DNA of 64,000 nt from the NCBI GenBank assembly GCA_964555845.1, contig CAZKUA010000001.1:1-64000 (forward strand). The letters run 5' to 3'. The notes under the pieces were generated by a model. It saw only the letters and a program-made list of their open reading frames with translations, searched no databases and was not told where the DNA came from. Both the position numbers and the translations under genes were made by a program. How positions within the stretch are numbered: the first letter of the stretch is position 1; every line of letters starts with the position of its first letter. Shown piece by piece: positions 43,422 through 54,901 of the stretch. The stretch comes from JALNXF01 sp964555845. Its GTDB lineage: Bacteria > Patescibacteriota > Gracilibacteria > BD1-5 > UBA2023.

Positions 43422-44270
43422 ATGCAAAAATTCAATCTTATAGATATTAAGACTTTTAAGAAAGTATCGAGTTTATTTGCGTGAAATTATAAGACAAATT
43501 TCTTGGGATCTTGAATGGAATTTGATGAGTTAAGGCAATATAGCTTTTGAGATGATGTTAAAAATATTGATTGGCTAGCAACGGCCAAAAACTCTAAGGT
43601 TTTTGTGAAAAAATATGTTGAAGAAAGAGAAGTAGAAGTACTTTTTATAGTGGATACTGGTACGAGTATGTATTTTGGATTTCAAAATAAAACAAAACTA
43701 GAAATAGCAAAAGAAATATTTGAAATATTAGGTTTATCATGAGTAAAAAATTGAGATAAAGTATGATTAATTTTTTATAATGACAAGGAAATCATTGAAT
43801 TAAAATCAAAAAAAACCTTATCAAATTTTTTCGTCATGACGAAAAAATTTGACGAGATTATAGCAAAAGATTCACAAAAAACCTCTAACATAAATAATAT
43901 TTTAGAAATTCTATTCAAAAAACAAAAAAGAAATAGTATTATTTTTATAATGTCAGATTATTTAGACGAAATTAACGATAAATATTTTAAGGCTTTATCT
44001 ACAAAAAATGACATTATTTTTATAAATGTATTTGATGATTTTGAGAATAATTTAAACTGAAATTGAGTCTATAATTTAGTTTGAAATAGCTCTAATTTAA
44101 CGGTAAATCTAGGGGATAACAAGAAAATTTCAGAATACATAGAATTAAGAAATGAGAAAATTACAAAATTTAAAAAATGCATATTTTCGCTCGGGTGATC
44201 ATACCTAAAAATAAATAATAACTGTGATGTTTTTGCAAATCTTTATAAATTTTTTAAAACAAGAAGATAA
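43422..44270 (+). CDS. DUF58 protein (vWA-related)
   Basis: 282 residues. The DUF58 signature is clear: GMEFDELRQYSFGDDVKNIDW near 30-52 (core ELRQYSFGDDVKNIDW), VEEREVEVLFIVDTGTSMYFG near 68, where DTGTS is the vWA-type metal site (DxSxS variant with Thr for the first Ser), and IFIMSDYLDE near 175. It lies between MoxR and a small membrane protein. Its stop TAA shares one base with the next ATG. Confidence 0.9.
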
Positions 44271-44734
44271 TGAAAGATATTTTTGATATAAAATGAAATC
44301 TCTATATTAATTTGATTACAAATGATTGGCTTATTTATTTTTTTGAGCTTCTAGCTGTATTTCTAGTTGTTTTTTTGTTATCATTTTTAGTCGATAAATT
44401 AGTTAAATTTATAAAAAAATTAAACGCAAAAAGATTAGAAAAAATGCTTTTAAAGAAAAAATATATTGAAATAATTTCGAATTTAGAGAGTAAAGATAGA
44501 GATTTTTTAAAAAAATTAAGTTTTAATGTGAGAGATTATTTTGAAAAGGCTAAAATTATTGAAAAACCAACTAAAAAAACTGCTACAGAATTAAGAACTT
44601 GAAAATATATAGCACTAGATAATTTTTTCATAAATTGTAGAGATTTAGAATTTAGTAAAGAAAATAATAATAAAGAAATTCTCCAAAAACTTCAGAGCGA
44701 GGCCATTAAAATTATTCAAAATAATTTTTTATAG
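44270..44734 (+). CDS. Small membrane protein of the MoxR/DUF58 operon
   Basis: 154 residues. One strong membrane helix (LLAVFLVVFLLSFLVDKLV, about 27-47), then a charged helical cytoplasmic part. It occupies the slot of the DUF4381/BatC-like gene in Bat-type operons, with translational coupling to DUF58 (TAATG). No vWA membrane proteins (BatA/B) follow, so the operon is short. Confidence 0.65.
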
Positions 44735-44815
44735 TTTTGTCAATCCAAAATTAAAAATAATTTTTGACTAATTCTCAAATAAAATATAATACTCGAATTT
44801 CTTTATTTGAAAATT

Positions 44816-45307
44816 ATGAGCTTAGAAAAAAATAGATTTACTTTTACTGGACGTAAAGCTCCTTTTTTTGGTGCAGTTTTTAAGGATGTAAATTATATAA
44901 GTGATTCAAATAAGATACATCTAACTGAGAAAAGTCCTGAAGTCATTTCTAATTGAGGATTTTTTATTAATCAAGCATGATGAACCACTCATTTTTTTCA
45001 ATGATCAAAAAAATGAGAAACAGTAATGGTAAAATTAAAATGAGAATATTATATTTTATTTAAAGAATATATAAAAAAGACAAAATGAATTGTAACTCTA
45101 AAATGTATGCAAGTTTTTGAAGATGAAAATGGTAAAAAAATAATAGATTATTTGACTAAAGATGAGCATATAAAAGATATTAGTCAACAAATAATAAAAA
45201 AGTTTTTGTGAAATATAAAAAATACTATTTCTGATAATGTTAATGAAGTATTAAATAATCCACTAGCAGAAAGAAGGACGATATTAAATGATTTAGTTCA
45301 TAATTAA
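44816..45307 (+). CDS. Unknown protein
   Basis: 163 residues, no family recognised. The N-terminal half is beta-rich with Gly and aromatic residues (FTFTGRKAPFFGAVF, NQAGGTTHFFQG), the C-terminal half helical (ISQQIIKKFLGNIKNTI). No signal peptide. It sits alone, 81 bases after the DUF58 operon and 90 bases before hisS. Confidence 0.6.
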
Positions 45308-45397
45308 AAATAATTTTAGAGGAAATCTAAATTTAGATTTGATTTATTAGCTAAATAATATAAACTACTTTAATTAGTTTAATATTTTAACAAATTT

Positions 45398-46738
45398 ATG
45401 GAAATACCACAAAAAGTAAGATGAATGCAAGATATTTTTTGAGAATATCAAAGATATTTTACATTTCTAAAAAAAGTTTCTCGTCATGAATTTCGTAAAA
45501 ATTGATTTACTCGTATTTCAACGCCAATCATAGAAAAGGCCGAGCTAATCAAGAGAAGTATCTGAGAAAATACAGATATTGTATCGAAGGAAATGTACAA
45601 TATTATTGATAAAAAATGAAGAGAATTAGTTCTAAAACCCGAATCAACTGCCTGAATTATGAGAGCATATCTAGATAATTTTTTAGATGAAACTCAGCCA
45701 GTTTATCTGTATTACATAGAGCCACACTTCAGATATGAAAGACCTCAAAAATGAAGATACAGACAATTTAATCAGATTTGAGCAGAAATTATTTGAGAAT
45801 TTGATCCAGTATTAGATGCTAAACTTATTCATATTTGAAAAAGTATTTTGGATTGCATCTGATTAAAAAATACATTCAAAGTAAAAATAAATTCTATATG
45901 AGTAGCAAAAGAAAGAGAAAAATACATAGAAGAATTAAAATCATTTTTTGCAAATAAAAAAAGTCATCTAGATGAGACAGATTTGCACAGATTAGAGACT
46001 AATCCTCTTCGCATATTAGATAGCAAAAATCCAGATACAATAGAATTACTTAAATTCGCACCAAAGATAACAGATTTTCTAAAAAAAGATTCTTTGGAGT
46101 TTTATAAAAAAGTTAAAGAATATCTCGACATTCTACAAGTAGAATATATAGAAGATCCGTCACTTGTGAGATGATTAGATTATTATAGTCATACAGTTTG
46201 GGAATTTGCGGATTTCTCTGGAAGAAGTCAAGATGCACTTGGTTGAGGATGAAGATATGATGAGCTCGCTAAAACTCTATGACACAAAACATCAATTCCA
46301 GCTGTTGGATTTGCTTTTTGAGCAGAGCGTTTAATAGAACAAATTATGAGTTCTGGGGTGAAATTAAAAAACAAAGATATAATTCATTTATATTTTATTC
46401 AACTCTGAGATGAAGCTAAAAAAATTATTTTGCCACTTGATTTAGAGGCAAGAAGAAAATGATTAAACTCTTCAATTTCACTTTGAACTCCATCAATTAA
46501 AATTCAACTCAAAAAAGCAAATAAAATTAACGCAAAATTTGTAGCTATAGTAGGTGTTATGGAGGCAAAAAATAAAGTTTGTCAGCTTAAAGATATGATA
46601 GCTGGAACTCAAGAAGAAGTGAAATTAGATGATTTATTAGATCATATTATAGGTAAAGTCTGAAAAGAAAATCTTGATTTTTATAGTCCAGCTAAAGATT
46701 TTATAATTGAGGAACCAAAAGTTTTAGAAGAATTTTAA
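45398..46738 (+). CDS. hisS: Histidyl-tRNA synthetase
   Basis: 446 residues. Class II motifs: GFTRISTPIIEK near 37 (motif 1), HFRYERPQKGRYRQFNQIGAE near 110-130 (motif 2, core RYERPQKGRYRQF), the histidine-binding GLDYYSHTVWEF near 258 and GGGGRYDEL near 280, motif 3 PAVGFAFGAERL near 305. A C-terminal anticodon domain is present. Ligates histidine to tRNA-His. Confidence 0.95.
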
Positions 46739-46807
46739 ATTTATTCTTGATTAATTAAATGTTTTTTTATATAATACAAATGTTATTTATTTACTAATAA
46801 AAATATT

Positions 46808-47110
46808 ATGGAGTTACAAAGAAAAGTTAACCTAAAAAATCTTGATAATGACAGAGCTGTTGTTGATAGACTTATCGATGAAAATATAACTCAAAAACTT
46901 GATCAGTATCTACAAAAATTTAATAAAACAGATCTGGTTTGTAAAGTATGATTAAGTATGGAAAGAAATAAAAAATGATTATTTAATTGAGTATTGCAAA
47001 TTTTAGTAGATTGAAAAAAATTCAGATATGCCAGAGAAGATTACAAAAAATTAGATGACCTAATTAATCATTTATTTGACCATTTTAAGGAAAAATTAGC
47101 AAAGAAGTAA
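46808..47110 (+). CDS. HPF/RaiA-like ribosome-associated protein
   Basis: 100 residues, basic. The pattern of an N-terminal strand, a helix (VVDRLIDENITQKLDQYLQK), strands (LVCKVGLSMER, GLFNGVLQILVDGKKF) and a final helix (YKKLDDLINHLFDHFKEKL) matches the short hibernation-promoting factor fold, which binds the 30S subunit in slow growth. Match is by fold order and size, not by a signature motif. Confidence 0.55.
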
Positions 47111-47118
47111 TTCCTCTT

Positions 47119-47305
47119 CTGTCATTTCGAGTCCACTCTGTCATTTCGAGTGATAACGAGAAATCCCTTTAAATCAAATCTTTTGAGACTAAAATTTGAA
47201 GAAAAGTTAAACTTGGAAATTATAATTTTCAAAAGTGCTCCTAAAAGGGATTTCTCACTTCGTTCGAAATGACAGGTGGTGGAGTTTTTCTCGAAATGAC
47301 AAATG
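47119..47305. repeat. Palindromic MITE-like element, variant copy 4
   Basis: Core 47138-47275 with CTGTCATTTCGAG and GAAATGACAG ends and GAGAAATCCCTTT/AAAAGGGATTTCTC inner arms, but the inside (about 70 bases) differs from copies 1-3. Half-copies lie just outside at 47119 and 47291. Confidence 0.75.
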
Positions 47306-47365
47306 GCAGAGTTTTGGGATGAAAAATAAAACTCTAATAACAAATTTATATTTTCTATTAATTAT

Positions 47366-48550
47366 ATGTCCATTTTTCTTTGAATTATTTTAGCACTTGT
47401 AGTTTTTACTCTGATAGTTTTTTTTCATGAACTAGGACATTTTTTGTTTGCGAAGCTTTTTTGAGTAAAAGTAGAAGAGTTTTGAATATGAATTCCACCA
47501 AGAATTACAAGATTATTTAAGGATAAATCAGGGACAGAATATACATTTAATCTCTTCCCTATCTGATGATTTGTGAAGCTTTTTTGAGAAGAATATAGTG
47601 AAGATACTATAAAAAACAAAAAAAGTCTTGTCTCAAAAGAAGTCTACAAACAAATGATAATAATTTTAGCTTGAGTCCTTTTTAATTTTATAATAGCAAC
47701 TATAATCTTCTCGGTAGCTTTTATGATATGAACCGGACCACTTACAATTAACACAAAATTTGACACAAATATTACAACAAAGCTAATTCCTTCATTAAAT
47801 GAAGCTGTTAATTTATGAATTATAAAAACATCAGGAATTATTATGTCACCAGTTGCTTGAAGTATAGCCGAAAATGCCGGAATTATGGAATGAGATATTT
47901 TGCTTTCAATAAATGACAAAATGATAACAAATCCAGAGCAAATGGTAGAAATTGTATCTAGCTCAACAAAACCTCTTAAATTCTATGTAAGACGTGGAAC
48001 AGAAGAATTCGTTAAAGATATTTTACCAATTTCATGAAAAATTTGAGTTTATGTAGGATATAATATTTCTTCTGTAAATAAAGATTTTAAATATAAATTT
48101 ACTGTAAAAGAAGCAATTAAAGAATGATTTAATGAAACTTATAATCAATCAAAGCTCGTTCTAGAACTTATGAAAAATCTTATATTAAAAATAACAGTTC
48201 CGAAAAATATAACTGAAAAAAATGAAGCTATAGATAGCCTCTGAGGACCTATAGCAATTTGAAATCTATTCGTAGATTTAGTGAAAGAAAAAGCAAGTTT
48301 TGTTATGATTTTATTAATTTGAGCGCTCCTTAGTGTGAATTTAGCAATATTTAATTTACTTCCACTTCCAGCACTTGATTGATGAAGATTTTTTATAATG
48401 TTACTAAATAGCATCGTAATTTTTATTTTCTGAAAAAAAGTTATTGACTGACGAGTTGAAAATTTAATACATTTGATGTGATTTTTATTCCTCATAATTC
48501 TCAGTCTATTTGTAGCTTATAAAGATATTTTTAAATTAATTTTTAATTAA
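47366..48550 (+). CDS. rseP: Site-2 metalloprotease (RseP-type) with PDZ
   Basis: 394 residues. The zinc motif HELGH is in VFFHELGHFLFAKLFG near residue 21, in the first membrane helix. Then come a further membrane segment (about 92-112), a PDZ-like region (about 165-210, AENAGIMEGDILLSIND) and the LPLPALDGGRF motif near 340 that gives the third metal ligand. It cuts membrane-bound regulators within the bilayer. A REP-type repeat follows it. Confidence 0.93.
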
Positions 48551-48558
48551 TCTCCATT

Positions 48559-48587
48559 CTGTCATCCTGAGCTTGTCGAAGGATCTA
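48559..48587. repeat. Repeat fragment, CTGTCATCCTGAG type
   Basis: CTGTCATCCTGAGCTTGTCGAAGGATCT, a variant of the dispersed repeats in which TTTCGAG is replaced by CCTGAG. It is a half-unit between rseP and tgt. Confidence 0.6.
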
Positions 48588-48619
48588 TTTATTTATAAAA
48601 TACCTAATAATTAAAATAA

Positions 48620-49804
48620 ATGTTTGAATTTAAAATAGAAAAAACTGACTGACTCGCAAGAGCTGGAGAATTTGTTACACCAAATGGAGTGATAAAAACT
48701 CCTATTTTTATGCCGGTTGGCACTCAAGCTACAGTTAAATGAATTACAAAAGAACAGCTAGAACAAATTGGATCTCAAATAATTTTATCAAATACTTATC
48801 ACCTCTACCTCAAACCAGGTGAGAATTTAATAGAGGAATTTTGAGGATTGCACGACTTTATGGGAATTAAAATTCCTATTTTAACTGATAGCGGATGATT
48901 TCAAGTATTTTCTCTTGGGAATATAAAGAGACCCGTCTCAAATTGAGAGACTAGTCTCAATAATAATCTTGTTAAAATCACAGAGGATGGAGTTCATTTT
49001 AGATCTCATAGAGATTGATCGAAACATTTTTTTACACCAGAACTTGCGATGCAAATCCAGGAAAAGCTCGGGGCTGATATAATCATGGCATTTGATGAAT
49101 GTGCACCTGGAGATAGCTCTCACTCATACGCAATAAAGGCAATGAACAGAACTCACAGATGGGCAACAAGATGTCTAACTGAACACACAAAATTACAAGA
49201 AAAAAGAGCTAGTTTATGAAAAAATCCTCAAGCACTATTTACTATAATCCAGTGAGTAATTTATGAGGATTTACGCCGTGAATCAGCGAAATTCTTGGGT
49301 GAACTCGATACTCCATGAATTGCAATAGGATGATTAAGTGTATGAGAATCAAAAGAAGATTTACTCCGCATTCTTGATGTACTATCACCAATTTTGCCTA
49401 CAGAAAAACCTCACTATCTAATGTGACTCTGAACTCCAGAAGACCTAATTGAATGAATTTACCGCGGAATTGATATGTTTGATTGTGTGCTACCAACTCG
49501 TCTCGGACGCCACGGAGTAGCTTTTACATCTTACTGAAATATTAAGCTCACCAACAAGAAATACGAACACGAAAAAACCTGAATTCCAATAGATCCAGAA
49601 TTATCTACACATGTTTCGAGAACTTATTCTCTCGGTTATCTCCGTCATCTACTCCACACCTGAGAAATTCTAGGATGACAACTCCTTTCACTCCACAATC
49701 TCGAATTCCTCCTCAACATAACCACCAAAGCTCGCGAACATATCCTAAATTGACAATATGAAGCTTTTAGAAACAAATTTCGGGAGAATTATAAGATGAA
49801 ATAA
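48620..49804 (+). CDS. tgt: tRNA-guanine transglycosylase lacking the zinc cysteines
   Basis: 394 residues. Catalytic features are present: TDSGGFQVFSLG near 90 (the general acid/base Asp), GLSVGE near 232, and DMFDCVLPTRLGRHG near 290 (the nucleophile Asp). It should exchange guanine for preQ1 at position 34 of His, Asn, Asp and Tyr tRNAs. Odd: the zinc site. Where families have DPECDCYTCRNYS, this protein reads DPELSTHVSRTYS at equal spacing, so all three Cys ligands are lost (Leu, Thr, Ser), while the His of SLHN remains. A short insert (RPVSNGETSLNNN) follows the active-site loop. Confidence 0.93.
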
Positions 49805-49809
49805 AAAAA

Positions 49810-49839
49810 GAGACCGGTCTCTCCAAAATGGAGACCGGT
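49810..49839. terminator. Inverted repeat after tgt, possible terminator
   Basis: Two copies of GAGACCGGTCTC, each a perfect palindrome, with TCC-AAAAT-GG between them, so that the copies can pair with each other. No clear T-run follows on the plus strand. It may terminate tgt or serve as a protein-binding site. Confidence 0.5.
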
Positions 49840-49864
49840 CTCAAATTATCATAATATTTATTAT

Positions 49865-50497
49865 TTAATTTTTCACACAGTATAAAAGTGCTACGTTACG
49901 GGGGCGAGTTTCTGTTCATCAAGTAGTAGAAACATATTGATTTGGACCGACTGCTGCAGTAGTTTGTGATAATGAATATGGTGTTGATGTAACACCAGAA
50001 GTACCCCAAGCACCTGCATAATTTGCTCAGCCATTAACTTGTGATGAGTATGCTTCTGTATGTTTATGTGCTTTAAAATCTTCAGATTGTAAACTTCCAA
50101 AAACTCTACTAACATCAACTCATCTTCAATTATCTAATCATCTTATAAATTCTCATCTTAAATTAAGTGTAACACTTCATGATGTTCAAGTTGGCACGTT
50201 AACTCAATTAGCCTCACTCCATCAACTTGGGCAAACTGTTCAATTATATGCTATTACAGCTCATTTTGGAATAATAGATAAGCTTGTAACTGTTGAATTT
50301 AAGGAAGTCACTCTTCAATCTAAATCATTTAAATTAGTAATCATTTGATTCCAGGCATTTGCAGTTAATCCACTTCAAGTTCATACTGGAGTTAAAGATG
50401 TAAACCCAGCATAAACCATAAAGATAAGTCAAAGTGTAAGAAAAAAACTTACAGCCATTAGACTTCAATGAATTAAAGTATTTTTTATTGATTTCAT
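49865..50497 (-). CDS. Membrane-anchored phage tail-collar-like protein
   Basis: 210 residues. The N-terminal 45 residues are a signal or pilin-like anchor (MAVSFFLTLGLIFMVYAGF). The rest resembles the collar domain of phage tail fibres: IPKGAVIAYNGTVCPSGWSEANG near 76-98 (core GAVIAYNGTVCPSGW), LRGEFIRGLDNGRGVD near 113, then HKHTE and the hallmark end ETRPRNVALLYCVKN. It probably displays a receptor-binding or adhesive tip on the cell surface. No other phage genes are nearby, so it is a domesticated or surface protein rather than part of a prophage. Confidence 0.75.
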
Positions 50498-50555
50498 AAA
50501 AATGGAAATTATTAAATAAAGTGTGGAAATTATATTATATTTTTTCGGAAATGCA

Positions 50556-50592
50556 AATAATAAAACTGGACCTGCGGTCCAGTTTTATTATT
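50556..50592 (-). terminator. Strong intrinsic terminator
   Basis: 17-bp perfect stem AATAATAAAACTGGACC/GGTCCAGTTTTATTATT with a 3-base loop. Lying just downstream of the secreted-protein gene on the minus strand, it stops that transcript before the tail-collar gene. Confidence 0.85.
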
Positions 50593-50605
50593 AAGATTTT
50601 ATTTA

Positions 50606-52546
50606 TTAGTAACTTTTAACTTCCCATCTGAGAGAGTCAGTTCCTCAATCATTTTTTGCTTTTTTCTCAATATTTTCTTTATCTTCAAAACAAGTTGATA
50701 AAGTATATTTTTGATTTTTTATTCCATTTTTATCTGAACTAACTTTATAAATATATCAAAATTTGCAACCATTAATTGTTTGTCAATCAATAGTATCTTT
50801 AGGTTTATTTAAAATATATGTTGACGATAAATCATTTAAAGATTTTGGATATTCACCTTGATCTTGATAAGACATTTCTAATCAACTTTGCAATATCATA
50901 ATATTACTCATTCTAGTAGAATCTCTTGCTTTATTAATTTGAGCTGTATATGGATCTTCCATTTCTATAACATCTTTTGGTGCTACAATATCAAATTTCC
51001 CAGTTTCAAGGTTATATTCTCAAGTAAAATTAACTGAAATATCGTTGTCTGGGATAATATCTTTTAGATTTAATTTAATTTCATAAGTATAATTATTATC
51101 CTTTTTAGTTGATTTAATTGTACCAATATCCTGGGAATTATAATTGATTTTTAGGTCAGTTTTATCTAAAGATAAGGCTCATTTGATAGATAAAATTTGT
51201 TTGTTATTTTGAGAAACTGTAAGATTTAAAGCATTATTTTCCCAAACTAAAGAAGATGAAACGCTAGAAGAATTTGTTTTCAAATTAATGTAATTATTTT
51301 TTATAGTAAATAAAGCTACGTCAGATCATTTAGCCAAATTTCATTCAATAATATAAGAGCTATTTTGCTTAGTTAAACTCACTTTTCATTTCATTCATTT
51401 TTCACTAATTTCCTTAAATAAAGTAATTTTAGAATTATCATTTGAGTATTTTAAAATTTCTTTATAAGAAGCTGAAATATTTGATTTTGAACCATCTACT
51501 TCGGTTCATATTTTATCAATTGTATCTTTTTTAAGAATTAGAGAATAAGTATTGTTTATTTTTTTAAATGGAGTTAAGAGACTATTTGTTTCTAAAATAT
51601 CTAGAATTGTTTTTAGTTTTTTTATAGCTTCTGCCTGATTAACTTGGTTTGTTTTTGGAAGCTCTATATGAATTGATTTACCTTTGTATTTGTCTAAAGT
51701 TTGTGTTACAGATTTTATCTGAGAATCCATATTCATAGTCTTGTCAGAAGTTTGAACACTTATTTTGTAATCTCTTAAGTTAAGATATAAATCCTTGTCT
51801 ATAATTTTTATATTAGCGTCCAGTGATATATTTCAGCTCACTTTTACACTTTCTCACTTTGTATATTTACCGTTTTTATAAGTAGATTTTCCTGGCAGAT
51901 TTCATTCAAAATTTATTTTAATTTTAAAATCTGACTCTTGAGAACCTCTCAAAATAGAGAAAATATTGGTATATTTTTCTACATTAACTGAAACTTTTCA
52001 GAGTGTCGAAGATATTTCAAAACTCGCTTTTCAAGTTTCCTTAAAATCGCTATCACTATATTTATCAATGTAAGTTTTTAGTCCAGATATTATATCTTTT
52101 TGGACTGAAATAATATCTTGTTCAACTCTATTTTGTTCTTCACTTGTTATTTTATAAGGATTTAAACCTTTTTTAACAGCAGCTTCAATTTCAGATTTCA
52201 ATATTTTATAAGCTTGCGCCTGCTCCTTAACTAGACTTAGATTATTAGTAAAATTATAATCATAAGAATATTTTAGTGTAGAATTTAATTTCTTTAAATT
52301 ATTAGTTATTTCTCATATTTCTTTTTTATATCCAGATTTTAAGGCAACATTTTTAAAACTAGATACTTTTTTATTTGTATCACTAGTTATATATTTTTCT
52401 AAATTTTCATTTAGTTTTATTAGTTTCTGAGTTTTCGAATTATTATAATAACTAGAGTAATCCTTAGTTAGTGCATAACTAGAAAAATAGGAACTAGAAA
52501 TCAATGTAGAAATTAGTCCTAAAGTAAGTGCTTTTTTTGCGTTCAT
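50606..52546 (-). CDS. Secreted protein with C-terminal pilin-like domain
   Basis: 646 residues. Signal peptide (ALTLGLISTLISSSYFSSYA, cleavage near 26), a coiled-coil-rich part (about 35-165), long beta-rich repeats with Asn/Ser/Lys (about 170-530), then a C-terminal 105 residues starting ARDSTRMSNIMILQSGLEMSYQDQGEYP (core SGLEMSYQDQGEYP). That last part is the alpha/beta start of type IV pilin and pseudopilin globular domains, normally found right after the N-terminal helix, but here at the far end of another protein. Two Cys (NGCKFG, STCFED) would form the pilin disulfide. Likely an outer-surface or adhesion protein. Confidence 0.65.
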
Positions 52547-52633
52547 AAAAATATTATTAAAAATTAAATTAAATAAACGTCAATAGAATATCATTTAATT
52601 TTCAATAATGCAAATTTTTTTTATAAATTGAAA

Positions 52634-53740
52634 TTATTTAGTTAAATTATTAACCAAATCGTTTATTTCCTTCTCAAAATGTTCATATGAAAAATCTCGA
52701 GCTCTTGCCTCACAATCAGTTCTCATTTCTAGGCATTTTTCTGGAGTAAGAATTTTTACAGCTTCTATTATATCATTTATTTCTGCTCATTTATTTATTA
52801 GAATTCCAGTTTTACCGTCTATAATACTCTCTTTTAGTCACCCCTCATTTACTCAAATACACGGCTTCCCTGCTGCCATACTCTCAACTGGACTCATTCA
52901 AAAATCTTCATTTACTGGAATATAAATAGTTGCTAGACAATTTCAAATATATTTGTAAAATTCTTCATCACTTGGACTTGAAATAATTTCAATATTTTTG
53001 TATCATTTTGCGAGTTTAATTATTTCTTCTTTTTGTGGATCATTAATTCCATGTATAATTTTAAGTTTTTTATCTGGCATTTTTTGGAAAGCCTCAGCAA
53101 TTCTATCAACTCTTTTTGCTCAAGCAAGTCTCGCAAAACTAAGATAGTAATCACTAGTTGAGATATATTTAAATCTATCTAAAATAACTGGTGGATAAAC
53201 TATATGAGCTTCTAATCATAAAAATTCCTTAATTCTATTTTTTGTATTTATAGAATTTGTTAAAATTAAATCCATTTTTTTAATATCTCTCTCATACATT
53301 TTTCTAAAAAAAATAGACGCTAAATTAAAAAATGGTCTTAGAATAAATGGGACTTTTTTTAGGTATAATTCGCGTAAATCATACAAATATCTGGGTGGTG
53401 TATGACAATAAAATATTTTTTTAGCATCTTCTCTTGCATTTCTGACTGCGCTTATACAATCTCAACTAAAAATAATTGTGTCATAATTCTTAAGAAATTT
53501 TGTGTTAAATAAAAAGGCTAGCTTTAATTTAAGGTGTCTTAATCACTTCTTGAAAACCTCTGAGCTTACTGAAATTAATTTTCACTCAAATCACTCAAGT
53601 CTTAAATCAAAACTTCAGTGACTAAAAAATCCTGATGCAATATCAGCTTTCAAGGCTTTTGCCATCATAATAATTAATCTTTCTCATCATCATTTATACA
53701 AGAAAGTATCGTGCAAAATTATATTTTTTCTATTTTCCAT
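52634..53740 (-). CDS. GT4-family glycosyltransferase
   Basis: 368 residues, GT-B fold. FLYKGGGERLI near 13 is the N-terminal glycine loop (GG in the acceptor site), FYCHTPPRYLYD near 113, FARLAGAKRVDRIAEAF near 200 and VNEDFGMSPVESMAAGKPCIG near 288 (the E..E nucleotide-sugar motif, core DFGMSPVESMAAGKP). Transfers a sugar, probably mannose, from a nucleotide sugar. The related gene upstream ends 2 bases before this start. Confidence 0.9.
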
Positions 53741-53742
53741 AA

Positions 53743-54876
53743 TTATTTACTTAAATCTATTTTTTCTTCAATAAAACTCTTTAATTCCTTTTTGAAAATT
53801 GAAATATCAAAATTATAAGAGTATTCTCTAATTTTCTGGTAATCAAATTCTAAAGTTTCAAATTTTTCTATGGCTTTATTAAGATTTTCTACTGTTTGCT
53901 CCTCAAAAAATACTCAAGTTGATGGAAGATATTTATGATTTTCTCTAACCGTTTCAAGTGATCATCATTTTTTGTAGGCTATAACTGGAGTTCCTGTCGC
54001 CATCGCCTCAATTGAAACAAGTCAAAAATCTTCCTCAGGCGGAAATAAAAATGCTTTTGCTTCACTCATATATTGTCTAACCTCAGAGTTTGATAAACCA
54101 AATATCCATTTTATATTTGGTTTTGATTTTTTTACTAATTCCCTATATAAAGCGTTATCCGTTGCGGTCGATAAAATAATTTTTTTTCAATTTTCATTGA
54201 AAGTATCAACGAGTAAATCAAATTTTTTATATGGAATTGTACGTCACACATAAAAATAATAATCTTTTTTGATATCAGAAAATGGAAAAGAATTTAAATC
54301 AATTCCGGGATAAATTAGTTTACTTTCTCTTCTATAATATTTTGCAATTCTACCGGCTGTATTTACTGAATTTGCAATAAAAAAATCAACACGTGCAGCT
54401 GCTACAAAATCCCAAACCCTAAGATTATGTATAAAAAATTTCATAGCAATTTTTGCTACAAAATTCAAAATCCCAAATTCTAACCTCTCAAAATATTCAA
54501 AATAATGGCTCCAGAAATAACGAGTTGGAGTATGACAATAGCAAAAATGAATAGTTTCTGGCCTTGTAATTACTCATTTTGATTCAGCTGAACTCGAAGA
54601 AATTACAATATCATATTGTCATAAATCAAAACTCTCGAAGGCTCTTGGTCTAAACATTAAAGCAATTTTTGGCCTTTTATTTAAAAATGGAATTTTTTGT
54701 AAAAAAGAAGTATAGATTTTTCTTCATGCGAACTTAGGATTTCATTCTTGCCAAAAAACTGATGTATAAATATCAGCTTCAGGAAATAACTCCATTATAT
54801 CAAATAGCACTTTTTCAGCTCATCAGATATCTTTAATCCAATCGGTAATTATTGCTATTTTCTTATTTTCAAACAA
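53743..54876 (-). CDS. GT4-family glycosyltransferase, TTG start
   Basis: 377 residues from a TTG start. No ATG lies between the upstream in-frame stop and the conserved beginning, and the first internal ATG would cut off WIKDIGGAEKVL near 15. HFCYCHTPTRYFWS near 112, YVGRTIPYKKFDLLVDTF near 215 and EEDFGLVSIEAMATGTPVIA near 295 are the GT-B motifs. It resembles its neighbour at 52634 (CHTPxRY, DFGxxxxEAMAxGxP), so the two are probably old duplicates working on successive steps of one glycan. Confidence 0.87.
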
Positions 54877-54901
54877 GTGAAGAAATAATTAAAAATAAAT
54901 T

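Noticed and set aside
39798..47305. CRISPR array
   Set aside because: The repeats are palindromic, dispersed between genes kilobases apart, and lack regular spacers; no cas genes are present.
47122..47343. 73-codon minus-strand frame with CHFERSEKS-like text
   Set aside because: It is a translation of the palindromic repeat, a well-known source of spurious proteins.
48145..48495. 116-codon minus-strand frame
   Set aside because: Antisense to the C-terminal part of the site-2 protease, including the LPLPALDGGRF motif.
49865..52546. Prophage remnant
   Set aside because: Only a collar-like domain resembles phage. No capsid, terminase, portal or lysis gene is near, and the protein has a membrane anchor.
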